Shown one piece after another: positions 10,885 through 24,000 of a stretch of DNA of 64,000 nt. The stretch lies in contig NC_091054.1 in assembly GCF_963966145.1 (NCBI RefSeq), positions 9,610,001 through 9,674,000 on the forward strand, in the 5' to 3' direction. A model generated the notes under the pieces. It was not told the DNA's origin. It worked only from the letters and a program-made list of their open reading frames with translations, and searched no databases. The position numbers and the translations under genes are program-made. Within the stretch, counting starts at the first letter, position 1. Each line of letters starts with the position of its first letter. The DNA is from Tenebrio molitor (Eukaryota; Arthropoda; Insecta; Coleoptera; Tenebrionidae).

Positions 10885-13800
10885 ATGGGCTGGCTTTTAA
10901 CCCTCGTGCTCCTGCTAGCCCTCATCACACTAATGGGTGAGTGGCCTCTTCAACTTCATTCTGCGTGTTGCCCCTCCACCACCGACGCTCGTTCACCCTC
11001 GTCGACTTTCATGTTTTATTTCGCCGCCGATTGCTCGTTCCGCGACGGTTCAAGAGTTAAATTGTTTGCTCTCCCAGACCAATCTGCTCGAAGGGCATCA
11101 CAACAATAAACGTGAAACCACCCGACGCGAACTCGCTACACCGCGGAGTACGGATTTATCGCTACCGCGCGGCTATTTGACCTCATATCGCGATGAAACA
11201 AAGTGCAAAACACAATCAGAAATCTTCCCATTCTGACAAACTTCGTTTGAGGAAAATCGATCCGTTAGTTTTTGAGTTACACAGCTACAAACAGACAGAC
11301 AAAAATTTGAAAAACTGGCGGAAAGGCTTCCGGATCTCGTAAATAACCCAAACAATTCGAGTTAAAAAAAAGTGTCCGTCAAATGTTAAAGGTTACGTAT
11401 AGTCTATTTTTTAATCGAAGAACTACAATACCGCAATTTACACCCAAAATAGAGCTGACAACATTGTATACTTTTGACATAGGGTGAAAAATCGCATCAT
11501 ATAAAAATTGAGGTTATTAGAGATCTTGTAGCGCAGCATGTTAATAAAATTAATAACAACGAACAACAACTAATTTGATAGTTTTTAATAACACGTTCAA
11601 ATTTTAGCTGCGAGTTTGTATACTTTCAATGACAGACGTTGGCTGGTATAGCCAATAGATATCATTAAATTCCCTAAATTTAGTAAAATTTTATATTTAC
11701 AACAGGTCGTGGTTCTTTAATTAAAAAATAGACTATATGTCATTTGTCGATTGTTCAGTTTTCCAGTTTTCGACGTTCACAATTAATTCACAGTTTGTTT
11801 TATATTTTTACTTTACAAACGTGCTTGTTTGAAATTGTTTTTTGGTTTAGTTTTTTAATTTGAGCTTTTATTTAGTTTGGCGGTTAATTTTTTTTACTCT
11901 TATTTGCGTCGGACAGAGCGTTGCAAACGAAATTCATTTTCACCCGACGGAGCGAACACCGCCGGCAAAACCAGTGTAATTCCAGTTTGCAGGCTTACAA
12001 ACGTCAAAATAATTAAAACCTCCGGCGGCAGGTGTCGCTTCGGATAAAGTCGTAACTGCAGAAACTGATACGGAATGCAGCCGAGACGTCGCAGATTACA
12101 TTAAACTGGAGACAAATAAAAGCTTGCCGTGTAAAATTTAGCACCAATGACAGGTGCGGCTCCCGCGGATAATAACACCCCCGTGAAATAATAATGGTCG
12201 TGACAGGTCGTTTGACGTTTCGGTCGTGCCAATCCCCGCGAATTAATTTCACCAACTCAGACGAGGGGGCCCTAAACAGAGCTACCACCTCGGAAAGTGG
12301 AGACGCGACACTTCCGTTTCGATCGATCACAATTGCGTACTTTGGTGTAGGATGCGAACGATGAATAAAAAAAAATGGAGTAACATCGAGTGTCACCGAC
12401 GCATCGCTTGCTCTGTGTTGTTTGTCGAGTGCTGTTTCTTTGCTCGCTAAATGATGCATGATCATTTTTTATTCAGGTGACAGATTAATTTGGAAAATGT
12501 ACGGAACGTGTGTCGCCTACTACCGCAACAGCGCCATCTCGATCACAAATCGGAACCGGATAATTGTCCCGATGGTGGTGGCGCTGTTGACGAAACGTTT
12601 CCTCAAAAAGCGTAGAGGCTTAATTGTTTGCGACATTTGCTCGCGACGAAAGAATGATCTCATCTTTGTTTCACGTGAGTTTCTCAAATGATAATGTTAA
12701 ATAAAGTGTATAAAGTGGCACTTTGTTAAATATAATTTTGTGGTGTGCACAAAAAATCAAGTTTCGCTTGATAAATTGGCGTAAATGGACGAGTTAAGAA
12801 CGGCGTCGGGTTGCGAACTGGATTAGGAAGCGAGGCCAAAGTGCTTTTTCACAATTTTATAAATTCCATTAAATTAGAAATTGGCTTAGGAATCTCGGAG
12901 AGTAATTTACACCGGCATAATTTGTCTCCAGTGTCGTTTAGACTCAGCCCTGAAAATGAACGGGCGCATAAAATCTAATCGGAACTTATTATTAACGTCA
13001 AGGATGCAAAAAAACTGTCTGGTGGTCCTGCCCCAGCTGATCCTTCGTCGTGATTCGTTTGCGTCCTGTCCTCTTCGTGATAAATAATTGGGGTGACAGT
13101 TAAAGAATTATAGAGGGCGCTCCAGTTACGTCTAATGCGAGGCGAGGGTTAGATTAAATGAAACACAAACAAGACCCCCGGTTATTAAATTTAACAGTAA
13201 TAACAACAGCTGTGGCATCCGCAGATGATAATGCTCTTGTCAAATAATGAAAGCGGTCGTTTGACATATCAGTTCTGCCACATTTGACGAGCTAATTTCA
13301 CCGGATTAAACGAGCGCCGCTGTCGTCGTTATTAAATCAAAATAAACACGAAACAAACTAATTACGCTCGATTTTGTTTAGTGGAAATTAAAACGGAGAT
13401 ATTTCCAATGCGTTCGACAATTCCGTTTTTGTGACTGTGCGCTGTTTGGTGAATTTTAATTTCTAGTTTTGGCAACAGCGGTTTGTTGCCGTCTGTCATC
13501 GCGTTCGAATTTCATCCGTGAAACAATGGCGGCCCTTCGTACTTGTTATTGTTTATTCGATTATCCGCGTCGAAACGCGATCGCGTTCCCAAGAACAGAA
13601 TCCAATTTGCGACAATATTATTGGTTCCTCGCGGCGTAATCGGCGGCTGTTGTCGTTGCTGCTTCCGGTGTTTGCGTTCAATTTTGGTCGGTCCACTTCT
13701 TGACAGGAGAGAAGTCGAAGGCTCAGGTGTTCTGTTGTGCTTTCAGCGACCGGACTGCCGTCTCCGCAGGGGAGCGCCCACGTGCAGCCGCAGGCAGGTT

Positions 13801-16800
13801 CCCAAAGCACTCCCAGTCCGGGGATAATATTCCCGGCGGGAGGGGGCGGCGTCGGGGGCATCCGGAGGACCCTGTCTGGATGGAGGGAATGGCGGCGCGC
13901 CGACCCCACCCTCATCAACAGCCTCTGGAGGAGCAAAATGGGCAACGGCATCAGAAAACAGTTAGGTCGGTATTGTCTCGGCCAAGGGGGAAACTAATTA
14001 GAGCGATCGTTATTAATTGGCTTCGGAAAATTGGATGAAAACTGTGCGCGGGGTTTTTCGGTTTTTCTTTTCGGTCGCGCCGTGCTAATGATCCGTCGCT
14101 CATTTTCCATTCGCCCAAGTGAATTTATGATGTCATTAAGAAACGTTCTCCACGCGGATCCTCAAGATCTTTTGTGCTCGCCGAGCATCGCGCGAGCAAA
14201 CGATTGTAAAAACATCTCCATTGTGTCGTCGCCATTAGTTCGAGCTTTTCCCATTTGGCGGCCGCGAAGCGCTCATTTTGGGTCGCAACGTAAATAACTG
14301 ATTAAATTCGAACGGCTCTTTTGGACGTTCCATCAAAGAAATAACAGCCCCACCCCGCAGTCTTCCTTTTGAAGTGATCGCCGAGAAATACCTCAATCGG
14401 AATTCGGTCGCTTGCTCTTTGAACGTACCTCCGAAAAGATAAACAACCGAAGTGCAAGGCCTCGACTGTCATTCCTGCACAAAAGCCAACTGTGCAAAAG
14501 AAAAACTCGTCGCGTTCTTCTCAATCTTTCCTTTTGTCGTCCTTGCAAATTCTTGTGTGTTCACTTTCACCAACAGGAGGTGTTCGAGAAGAGACTGCGC
14601 TTCTTCTGGAAATATCATCTTCCAGATGCATCAATCCCGGATTCCTCTTGTAATTTTTAATTGGAATAAAAATGTCTCTCGGCAATTCGCTCCAACGAGC
14701 AACTCGTGCTCGCGACCCAGCCGCCCCTGAACTAAATCTCATAATGTTAATTAAATTCTGTTGCTTTGAATTCAATACGTCTGTCGCTCTATTATTATCT
14801 AACACATTCCCTCGTCGGTAATTTGCAAGCACGCGAATACCGTGAGAGCGACTACAGGTGGAATCTCGCCCAACACCTCCGTGACAGATGGAAGCCGCCA
14901 TTTCGACAGTTGAGTCGGTCCGGATCAATCAAAGACTCGCGTCTCGATTGTCTCGGTAGGCCGTGCGCAGACTACTCGATTATATTTTAGATGAAAACGA
15001 GCCAAAATGAGCCCCGATAGTGCGAATGTGTGGTAAACAATGATGCGTAATAAAAATTAATGATCCGGCACGTTCGGCTGTTTGCATTCGCATTTTATGT
15101 GTAGCATTAGCGAAACGAAGCTGTTTAAAATTTAGAAATCTGTTGTGCGTGTTCCACGCGAATAACGAAGAATGAAGGGAGCGTGTTCGCTGTGACAGAA
15201 AACGAGAACTCGTGGTGTTCTCTGCAAACAACAAGAGACAGTCGACGAGCTCGATACCTTTGGGTTTTTATTTCGTTTTCCGATAGACTTTCGGATTAAC
15301 AGGAAATGACTCCAACTCGTTGTATTTATTTATCTCTCTTAAGTAAATACCAGAGAGAAAACTTGATTTATTCAGTCTTCTTAACTTTCCGACAGCCGAA
15401 ACGTTTACAGTGAGGGACGTTTTTTGTGGTAACTTTCGTCGTAAAATTTTCTTCGAGAGTAGACATCCGGTGTGTCTAGATTTTGCAACAATAAAGCGCC
15501 GATCTTGTTGCCCGTTTGCACACCTGGGGATTTTAGGTTTTTCTCGTTGGCCATTCCATAAAATTTTATGTAAGGAACTGTGTACAGATTCCTTGCTCCA
15601 CCTGTAAGAAATTACTCCGACTCCTCTAACGTCCCCACTTTCGAACTTGCAAAACTACAATTTCTTCGTAGTTCTTTGCGTATTCGTCCAGTCGAATTGT
15701 AGCTTTAATGGCGCCACGATCGTCTTCTTTCTAGAAAATAAATACGAAATTGGAGCGAGGAATTGTTGTCTGGACAGATCCACCATTTTTCATGGCAGTC
15801 GATTAGTGTTTTTTTTTCCTTTGATTTTTATTTCTTCTCGTGTTTATCAACACTGTTAAATGTGCGTCCAGAGTCTATCGATTCCGCCAGATGGGAAATA
15901 AATTTGAATATCCATAAATAAAATATTCTAGGCTGGCGCCTCCTCCATTTTGTCCTCATGTTTTACTTATTAACTTTTCAAATCACCGTTGCTGGTGGGT
16001 CGAAGCTCGCCGCAGTTGTTGAATTAATGACGGTCAGATTGATCACGGATGCAATTTCAGTACGGCCCCATTAACATTACACTGCACACGTAAAATGAAA
16101 AGAGGAATCCAGTTGGTCGTGACAAACAAAAATGGAGTCGTAGATTGATTCGTACCGCTTCATATCGATACTTCGGTACCTACCATACCGTAACAAGTAA
16201 AAATATAGTGTGTTGAGATCATTTCAATTAGATGATCTGAGAAACATGACAAATATCGGGCGTGCAAATGAAATCCTGGGCTGAGTAGGCGTTGGAAAAA
16301 TTAAACCGTTTAGAACAGTGTAAAGTTTGAATTTCCCGCCGTTTGACACGAATGACATTTGTTTATGTTTAATCGGGACATAACTGAACTTGTTTGTTTT
16401 CAGCAAAGGGGGCCCTTAGATATTTGCTTCGAGAATAGGAATCGTTACGTTATTCTATTTTTGATGTAAAACATTGCAAAGAAAGAAAAAAAAGAAAAAT
16501 TTTTTGGCTCTAAATTTTAGGTTAGCTGTCAACGTGCTCCAATTAATCTACGCTTTAAAAAAGCACAACAATTGACGGCTTCCAACGCCTTCCCAGCCCA
16601 GGATTTCATTTGAACGCGCGATACCGATAGACTGGTTCTTTTTGATTTCAAATAATTTCTGAACTAAATATTGTTTATTATTGAATAAAAAGTGATAACA
16701 TAATGAAATTTTTATTTGTTATGTTATGGTACTGACTACTGAGGTATCGATACGTCAAGGCGAATGCGAGTCGGACAAGAGAGCTCTCGGCAACAAAACT

Positions 16801-17084
16801 TTGATTCGGTGACCGAAAGCGTCAATTGCGTTAGTCTATTCTCGTACTTTCGCTCCTCGCAGCAACTATTGGGCCAGAATCGAGGTGAGTTATGCGGCAT
16901 GCTCGTCTTTTGATCTGGCGCTAAATTTGAATTTTGACGAGGTTGGGGTTTGTGCGCAGGCAACGCCGAGGTCTACATAATGCTGGCGCTGTTGATCGGC
17001 CTGGTGACCGTGGTGATCGGGTGCTGGCTGTCGGACAACTGCTGGTCGCCGGACCCCGAGGGACACGTCGTCACCGTGGCCTGA
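10885..17084 (+). CDS. Unrecognised type I single-pass membrane protein
   Basis: Model exons are 10885-10936, 13747-13965, 16744-16884 (uncertain) and 16960-17084. All internal junctions are phase 1, so the frame holds with or without exon 3 (178 or 131 residues). Exon 1 encodes a signal peptide (MGWLLTLVLLLALITLM), has an in-frame TGA upstream of its ATG, and ends at a perfect donor (ATGG|GTGAGT). Exon 2 encodes a Pro/Gln/Ser/Gly-rich stretch (PAGGGGVGG), then a basic Trp-rich stretch (LSGWREWRRADP). The last exon holds the transmembrane helix (YIMLALLIGLVTVVIGCWL) and a short tail. In the last exon, 38 of 40 codons end in G or C. The exon-2 donor (G|GTCGGT) is weak. An acceptor at 10783 (CTTTGCAG) implies an upstream untranslated exon that I could not place. 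I do not recognise the family. Confidence 0.6.
11398..11738. mobile_element. MITE in intron 1
   Basis: The inverted ends are TATAGTCTATTTTTTAATCG and TTAAAAAATAGACTATA. The element is about 340 bp and has no coding capacity. Confidence 0.8.
12145..12268. repeat. Diverged duplicate segment, copy 1
   Basis: It aligns over about 115 bp with 13207-13315 at shared blocks: GGTCGTTTGAC, TAATTTCACC, GATAATAA-like and ACGAG. It lies in single-copy intronic DNA. Confidence 0.6.
13207..13315. repeat. Diverged duplicate segment, copy 2
   Basis: This is the partner of 12145-12268 in the same orientation about 1.06 kb away. The shared blocks include GGTCGTTTGACATATCAGTT, with matching spacing to CTAATTTCACC. 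Confidence 0.6.
13966..16253. other. Intron sequence, single-copy
   Basis: This is an AT-rich intron interior with scattered short frames. No repeat with a recognised partner and no exon with paired splice sites was seen. Confidence 0.5.
16254..16623 (-). mobile_element. MITE, family 1 copy B
   Basis: The ends read TATCGGGCGTGCAAATGAAA and its complement-like TTTCATTTGAACGCGCGATA. The whole element is an inverted copy of 884-1251. It lies about 120 bp upstream of the candidate exon 16744-16884. Confidence 0.8.
16744..16884 (+). CDS. Candidate third exon (cassette or alternative first exon) of the 10.9-17.1 kb gene
   Basis: A frame opens at 16743 just after an in-frame TGA, runs 47 codons and ends at a perfect donor (CGAG|GTGAGT) in phase 1, which matches both neighbouring exons. 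It encodes VTESVNCVSLFSYFRSSQQL near its end. The acceptor (CTACTGAG|GT) is poor, and GC at third codon positions is near 50%, unlike the flanking exons. It may be a skipped cassette exon, or an alternative first exon using the in-frame ATG at 16764. Confidence 0.35.
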
Positions 17085-17357
17085 CCAACGGCGAAACCCC
17101 CCCTGAGTCCCGACGTCCCGATCAGCGTCGTCAGCGTATCGTCGTCGTCTACGACGTCACGACCGTCGAGTCCCGAGAGCGACTGGCCCCTGGTCGAGCC
17201 CTCCGACGGCGACTCCATCATCAATCTCTGACACCACGTGTTGTGCGACAAGAACGGCAGCGACAAGCTGGAGGACAACTGCCAACTGCACAAGACCATT
17301 GAGAATGGATACGTGTGCCAGATCGGCTCCGACGACGGCTTCCTGGTGCTCAGCTGA
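17085..17357 (+). CDS. Two in-frame C-terminal extensions behind successive TGA-C stops
   Basis: After the TGA at 17082-17084 the same frame stays open for 48 codons to a second TGA at 17229-17231, then for 41 codons to a third at 17355-17357. Third positions are G/C in about 39 of 48 and 37 of 41 codons, as in the transmembrane exon, which is not expected of a 3' UTR. Extension 1 is Ser/Pro-rich and acidic (SPESDWPLVEPSDGDSIINL). Extension 2 contains CQIGSDDGFLVLS at its end. The first two stops are TGA followed by C, the context favoured in insect readthrough. I infer regulated readthrough giving longer cytoplasmic tails. Alternatives are recently acquired stops or a spliced isoform that avoids them. 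Confidence 0.55.
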
Positions 17358-18016
17358 ATCGGGAACTCTCTCTGAATGTCACGCGCGATTGCGGTGTGCA
17401 CGCACGCTTCGATCTCGGATATACATAATTATAAATATATTTTTTCTTTTGACTAGCACGTTTTCGTTGTTGTGCAGCCCGACCAGACGAACACCGAAGA
17501 CATGTGGTTTATGGAGGATGGCAAATTCTTACGTCAATTTGTCAATTAGGGGTATTTCAAGTTTACGAGTGTATAGTGATGTTCTTCTAAACCTTTCACC
17601 CCATATTCATTAAAAAGGTGCCTTTTAGACTTAGGCCTGTTTCGTTCTTATTACTGTGACCTTTACGATCATTCTATCTAACGTCTATTCCGAGGCCAAA
17701 GGTCCGCGCGCTGATTTGTTGTTTTACGTAAACCACATGTCACGTTTCGAATGTTCGGTGCCTGCAAACCCATCCGACACCGTACGAACAGAACTCGCCA
17801 CCGGAAACTACCGTTCACCTGTGACGACTTCCGATTAATTTCCCAACGGCTCCGCCACACCTTTCTGATGTCAACTGTCAAAACGACGTCTAAATCCCCC
17901 GGTTCGCACGTTGTCGGAGCACTCTGTATATGAAATGTGTCACCTAAACCCCACCTACCGGATATTTTCGTAGTCGGTCCGTGTTTATTTTCAATTCGAA
18001 GACTGCAATTGCCAAA
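17358..18016. other. 3' flank of one gene and 5' flank of the next
   Basis: A TATAAATA-type sequence near 17430 is the only near-poly(A) signal soon after the third TGA. 17930-18016 would hold the promoter and 5' UTR for the ATG at 18017. Confidence 0.35.
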
Positions 18017-21000
18017 ATGGATTTGTAAGTTACTAAATACCTAAAATAAATGAAAGAAACAAATTAACGATGCACAATGACGCTGAATTTGCATATTAAT
18101 TTGATTTGTAACAATGACAGTTTGGATAAAACAAAAACCGCGAGCGCCAGTCGTACCAGTACGATTAAGTCGTGGACGATTTAACGATATGTATAAATTA
18201 GTTAGGTACCTAAGTGTGTGTGGAAACTTTGTGAAGGTCTAAATTGGGGTCTAATCATTATTTGTACACTAAAAAAAAACTGCAATTGTCAATTAATAGA
18301 TAGCAAACAGTGAGGAAAAAAATGTGTGTAACTAACAGTTTTATGACTTGTTTGCTTAGATCAAGCAGCCTTGAATTTTTTACTGATGACGTAGATATAG
18401 CTTGCTTGATCTACACAACACGGCTTACATTATCGGCTAACTTGTAGATGTGGTACTCTATAGAACTACTACTAAACAGTAGAACCTATCATATCAGCCT
18501 GCCTTTCTGTGCTGTGCCTCTACAGATACCTAACTCATTAAACCCTCCTTGAAACTGTGCAAATTAGGTTTTATTGCGTTCTGTATCGTTTCATCGGGTC
18601 GTTCCCCGTCGAGTTTGACTTAGAGTTTGCGATAAAACGCCTTTTACATCTCAATTCTCGCCATCGTCATATTTCCATCGATAAAATATTTTATTACAAC
18701 TTTTCACCGACGCCAAACGCAATTCCACGTACCGACATCGGCACGTGACAGATTCCGGAACAGGCGGTGATCTTGGGGCCATTGAAACGCGAATTTCGCC
18801 ACCGAAAAGTCAAACTCGACGAAGTGCAAACCGACTCTCTTAAAATTAAACAAAAGGGGGTGGGACATGCGGGTGCAGCGGTCGGCAACGCGTTTTGGGT
18901 CAGAAGGAATTGGGATTTTTTTTGGTACGTCTGAGATTGATTCGGCGTGATGTGGCATACGTCAAACTGACACTTTTCAATTTTTTTGAGAGGTCGCCGC
19001 TTCTGGACGCCCCCATCGAGTGGGGCGTAGATAAATTGCCCCTTTCGCTTTTTAAAAGTTTCCATCTCGCGTGATGGCGCTTGGGGATGTGTAGAAGCGA
19101 TCATCTTGAGATGTGAAATATTTCTGATGGCAATGATTTCGGCTTTTTCCGTTTCGGGAGGTTTTTAAAAAACATGGCGTGTTCGCGCTTTTAACAAAAG
19201 GCCTAATTAATACTAAACTTTTCAAACGTGTTTTAGTTTAAAATTGTAATAAAAGTCCGTTTCATGAGACTTGCAAGAGAGGGTGTCTAGTGTAGATCTT
19301 GTAACTGTTATGAAATGGAGAGTTTATCTTAAACATTAGGGTTAAAATGATATCTTGTAAATAAGCTTGTATTAAGACTGATTTCATATAAATACACATA
19401 ACAAAATAAAAGAAAATGTTAATGATGAAAATTAAATAAATAAATATATATATACATATAGATATATTAAAAAACAAACTTTGTGACTTTGCAAATTAAA
19501 TAAGAATTTTACGCGTCAGGAGAAGTGATTTTACGTGGGATTTACATTTTCCATAGCATGAGAAGTGGACGGGGCGGAACTTGAGATGATTCGTTCCATG
19601 TGGAACCAATGATCGTGCATCAGCTAGGTATCACGTGGTGCCGCTTCTCACTTGTCACCTTGTTAAATTTAAGTGCGCATCGAAAACGACACAACGATGA
19701 TTTTTACTGCCCATTAAATCGTCGGACAGTAAAAACGTCTCGTATAAGATAGAAAAAAGTCATAAAAAGATAATTGCAGAATCGCCTTTGTTTCGTAAGG
19801 ATCTCGTTTAATTTGCACGTTTTAAAAAAAAACTCCAACAAGTTCAGGTGAACATCTTTAAAGCGTCGTAATAAAACCTAGCTAAAAACGGCCTAAATCG
19901 TAGATACCAAACACGAGCTAATTCAGACGTTCGCAGGCGTTTATAATTTGAAGCTGAGCCATTAATTATGTGCGTAAAACGATTTGTTTCCCTAGTTTCG
20001 CTTAAGAACAATTGCTCAAAGAATGTACATAAGAGTTTAGTTAGATGTAATTTAGTTGTGACCGTTGTTTTGAAAACCCTGCTATCAATTTCCTTTCTTG
20101 TTCTGATCGAGGATGATCGCGGGATCTTGCTGACAGGGCGTTCAAATGATTTTAATAATTGATTGCATGATAGAGGGAACAATATTAAATTAGTGTTAAT
20201 GTATCCTAAAATTTACTAGCCGGTTTTTAACTGTCAGACCTAATTAAGATTGACGATATTGCAACGATATTTGTACCAGATGTAAGTAGAATAAAAACCT
20301 TCATTCTGGAACGGTCGTTCATTTAACCATCCATGTTTTGAGTTTGGCGACGTTTCGACCGATTTCGACCGATTCTGAAACGTCAAATCACCAAGATCGC
20401 GAATTTCTACGGTCAGAATGTCGCTAAATTACAAAACGGGAGCCCTACAATAGTTGAAGTATCGTTAAAGATATAGCAACGAGCAAATAAAATATGTAGT
20501 CTAAATCTGTTTCATTTTCTTGAAAAAAATTGTAGAATTTGCCACGAGACGGCAAAGGCCGTTGGAGAAGAAAAAAAGCGCCAGACATGAAAGTTTTTAA
20601 GTGGATTACAAAGCAAAAAAAGTAAAGCTCATTAGAGTGTTTGGCCTTTGAGAACCTCGTGAGTGTTGATCTCAGGTTTAACGTGTTAATTGAATGCTAA
20701 CGCAGTTTATGAATATTCAGAGAAAACTAATTAAAACGTTACTTTGTTCCTGTTTTGAGTCGCAGAAGAAACCTGTAATGTTGCGACGTTACTTTCCGAT
20801 GTTGTAGTAGGCAACCAGTATTTCACATGCGCTTGCAAAGATTCCATAAACACGAATCAATACGATTCTGGAATTGTACACGTTTAAACGAACGCTTTCT
20901 ATAAATTACAAATAACAATACAGTTTTTTTCAAGTATTCTGTATTACGATAATATCGAAAATATATTCGACGGACGTTGCATATAGGCAATCAACTATAC

Positions 21001-24000
21001 ACGTATATTTTTAATTCAGGGTGCGTTCCTAAAAGATGTAGCTAAACTGTCACAAATTTTGCTGAAATGTCCTAATAATCAAACATTCTACGAAAATAGT
21101 TCTCACTAATAGTTTCCTAAAAAAAACAATCGAAAGTAGTAAATCTAAGTCGACTTGATCTTACATTTTTTTATAAGCTACAAAAAAGAAGTTCATAAAT
21201 TAAGCATTTTCCATTGAAATTCCTTGTTATTGTCGAAACTTCATTTACAAATTATAATTTAAAAAGAACATTTACATTACTGAACAACTCCATCCTCTAA
21301 ATTCTAAATGCAGGAAACAAAAGCCAGTCATACAAAATTTATCGAAGTGAATTTTCACCATAGTCGCATCTGCTTCACCTAAGCATCATTAAAACGAGCG
21401 ACAGATTAAGTGAGATGGAAATATTCGTGACAACCGTGTGTCGTTACCTTATTTCTTATCGAGAACCTTACTTTGTTCAAGGTTGGTAGAACTGGAATGC
21501 GTATGATACACCCATGATACACCTCGTTGAAAATTGAGGGGCGGGGGAGAAAAATAGTTCGAGACGTAAAATCAACCGAGAAATGTTGAGGTTTCGAATT
21601 GTTATTGTTACCACCGGAACTGCTGGTGGTCGAGCTAGGACCACTGTGGGTACCGGTGACAAGTGAGACAAAACAAGGTCGCTGTGTGGTCGGTGGTGCC
21701 AACTTTTGGACAGTTGGGTGCTCCAGTCAGTGAATCACGGAAATCTTTCTCTATGTTAGAAAAAATGCACTGACTAACTTTTTATTGTCACTGTCACTCT
21801 CTGCCAACTTTTTTTCTTTTTTTTTAACCGAGAAAACGACCTCGGTCCGGAAGTGACAGAATAGAACCCAAGGTTTATAAGCTCTGTGGGGTTTATTGGG
21901 TAGTTTTTGGGTTTTATTCTAGTGAGAGAACACCTAACGCGCAATCGACAGACTGTCGTAAAAGTTTAGTGTATTATGACGTCACGAGTAACTTTTACAG
22001 GGTGAAAAATTCAAACTATTGTTTTAAATGGGAACGAGGCAACCTCCTAAATAAACTAAATAAACGCACCCGCGCGCCCTCTAGTGAGACTTTACTCCAA
22101 ACGAAGACTCAGCTTTGAGTGAAACTCGACTATTCCGATTTGTCTCACTTCCAGTCCTTGAAGGATCGTCTGTCTTGTTGGCGGCAACAGTAACAACGGA
22201 CTAAAGATAAAATGGAATTCATTCGAGTTCTGATCGATCGCACGGCTTCCTCGATATCGCTTCTTTTTTCTCATCCAGATCTTGAATTATTTACTTGAAT
22301 AATGTTCTTGTCATTCGAAATGACTTTGCAATTTATATTTGATCCTCCTGCCCAGTTTGTCCTTCGTCATCGCTGTCACGTCGTGTTCGCTTCGTCGGCG
22401 TTGGAGATTTGTTTTACTTCAGCTGCGCCTGACACAGATTCAAGGGACTTTAATTTAACCGCATCGAGGTTTGTTGCACTTTTGCGTTATCATTGGCCGA
22501 CTCCTGTTTGGCGTTCATCCATTCGTCGAGCACAGTCACACGATTCTGCGACTCGAGGAAGACTTCACCGTGCAGTGTTGCATTCTATGCTTTTTTATTA
22601 CTCTGTTGTTTTTTCCGTGGAAGTACTCACGTGGCTCAGACTAAACTCCATGCTCCGATAGATTTTACGTTTTTAAATCCTAGTTCTAAAACATGACGCA
22701 GTCAAAATTACTAAACGCGTCATGTTGATTGTTTCAACCAGTCCAGCATTGCATTGGTAGCCCTGCAGAACAATTCGCGCCACTTGTAATCCTCCGCGTA
22801 CGCTGTTTACTCAGCGGAGCCACATCTGTTTATCAGAATGGATTTTCAATATAACTGTTTTTGAAATTGCTGATTCTTCCAACAACAAGACTAACGATAT
22901 GATGAATTTTTTAGCGCCGTTCTACTTTTTATTGCGTAGCCAAATGCTTTCGTGTCTCTCAAAAAATGTAAAATCTCTGTGGTCAATGGAGCTTACAAAA
23001 ACATTTGAGTTTCTGCTACCGTTCAAGTCGGTGCTTGTCTTGAAATGTTTGCAGAAATCTCCGATTTCTATTCTGCCTCCGTACGATTTTACCAATTTTG
23101 ATAAGTTTCGGTTTTGTTCTCTATTTACGTTAAAAATCTCCGAAAAACTGTATTCAACTTTCTGGTTGTTATCTGAATGTAGAAAATATAAAAATGCTAC
23201 TAAAACAATCTGCAAAAAATAGCGGCGCACTCCACTTTTAGGGAATGCACAGCTCGAACATTCTTAGTTGGCAAATTCCACCGCATACCGAATGGAGCTT
23301 CGTGTCTAGTCGCGAGAGCCAGTGGCGTAACATTTAAAGGACGTACCTACAACTAAAATCAGGCGAGAAGGACCTGTAGGCTGATCTTAGCTGCGAAGTT
23401 ATATTTATTGATTCATATTTTAAGTTTTGTACAGTTTTGATTATAATTATTATACAGGGTGTCTCAAAATTCGCAAATTCCGAATTCAGAGCGTAGTAGG
23501 GAAGGACTCAGTGGAGCTTGAAAAATACTTAGAAAAAAAATATCGCTCTTCCTGAAGAAGATATAAGCACTTTAATTTTGTTCAATACATAGCAGCCTTC
23601 ATATCCACAGTGAAAAAATACTATTCTAGCTACGTTGCCGTTCCATTTTTAAGAAAAATTAAAAAAAAATAGATTTTTTTACTTCAAAGTAAAGCTATTT
23701 CTCAAAAAATCATCTACACCATAAATAACAATAAACACTGAACTTTTCAGCCTGTATTTGAAGAAAACGCACTTCACAGAGTGCACCTTCAGACCAATGT
23801 ATCTTTGTGGGGGGAGTCCCGATTTTTTTTATTTCCATATTTGGACTACTGAAGTGATCTCCTACAACGCTCTGAATTTGGAATTCGCGAATTTTGAGAC
23901 ACCCTGTATAATTTTGAACGAATTATTATTCTATGAATTTGCACCCGCCACTGACCGAGATATTTTCAAAAGCCCTCCCGCACAACCGAACCAGTGCGCA

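Noticed and set aside
12013..12465. 150-codon minus-strand open frame
   Set aside because: It lies in an intron across one copy of a diverged repeat pair. It has no family signature and the partner copy at 13.2 kb does not keep the frame.
13526..13639. 37-codon ORF with a good ATG context in intron 1
   Set aside because: No donor and no family signal; it could be an alternative 5' end of the same gene but cannot be supported.
21406..21702. Ser/Gly/Asn-rich minus frame ending near a GTAAGG donor
   Set aside because: No ATG, a stop closely upstream and no clear acceptor, so an exon is not supported.
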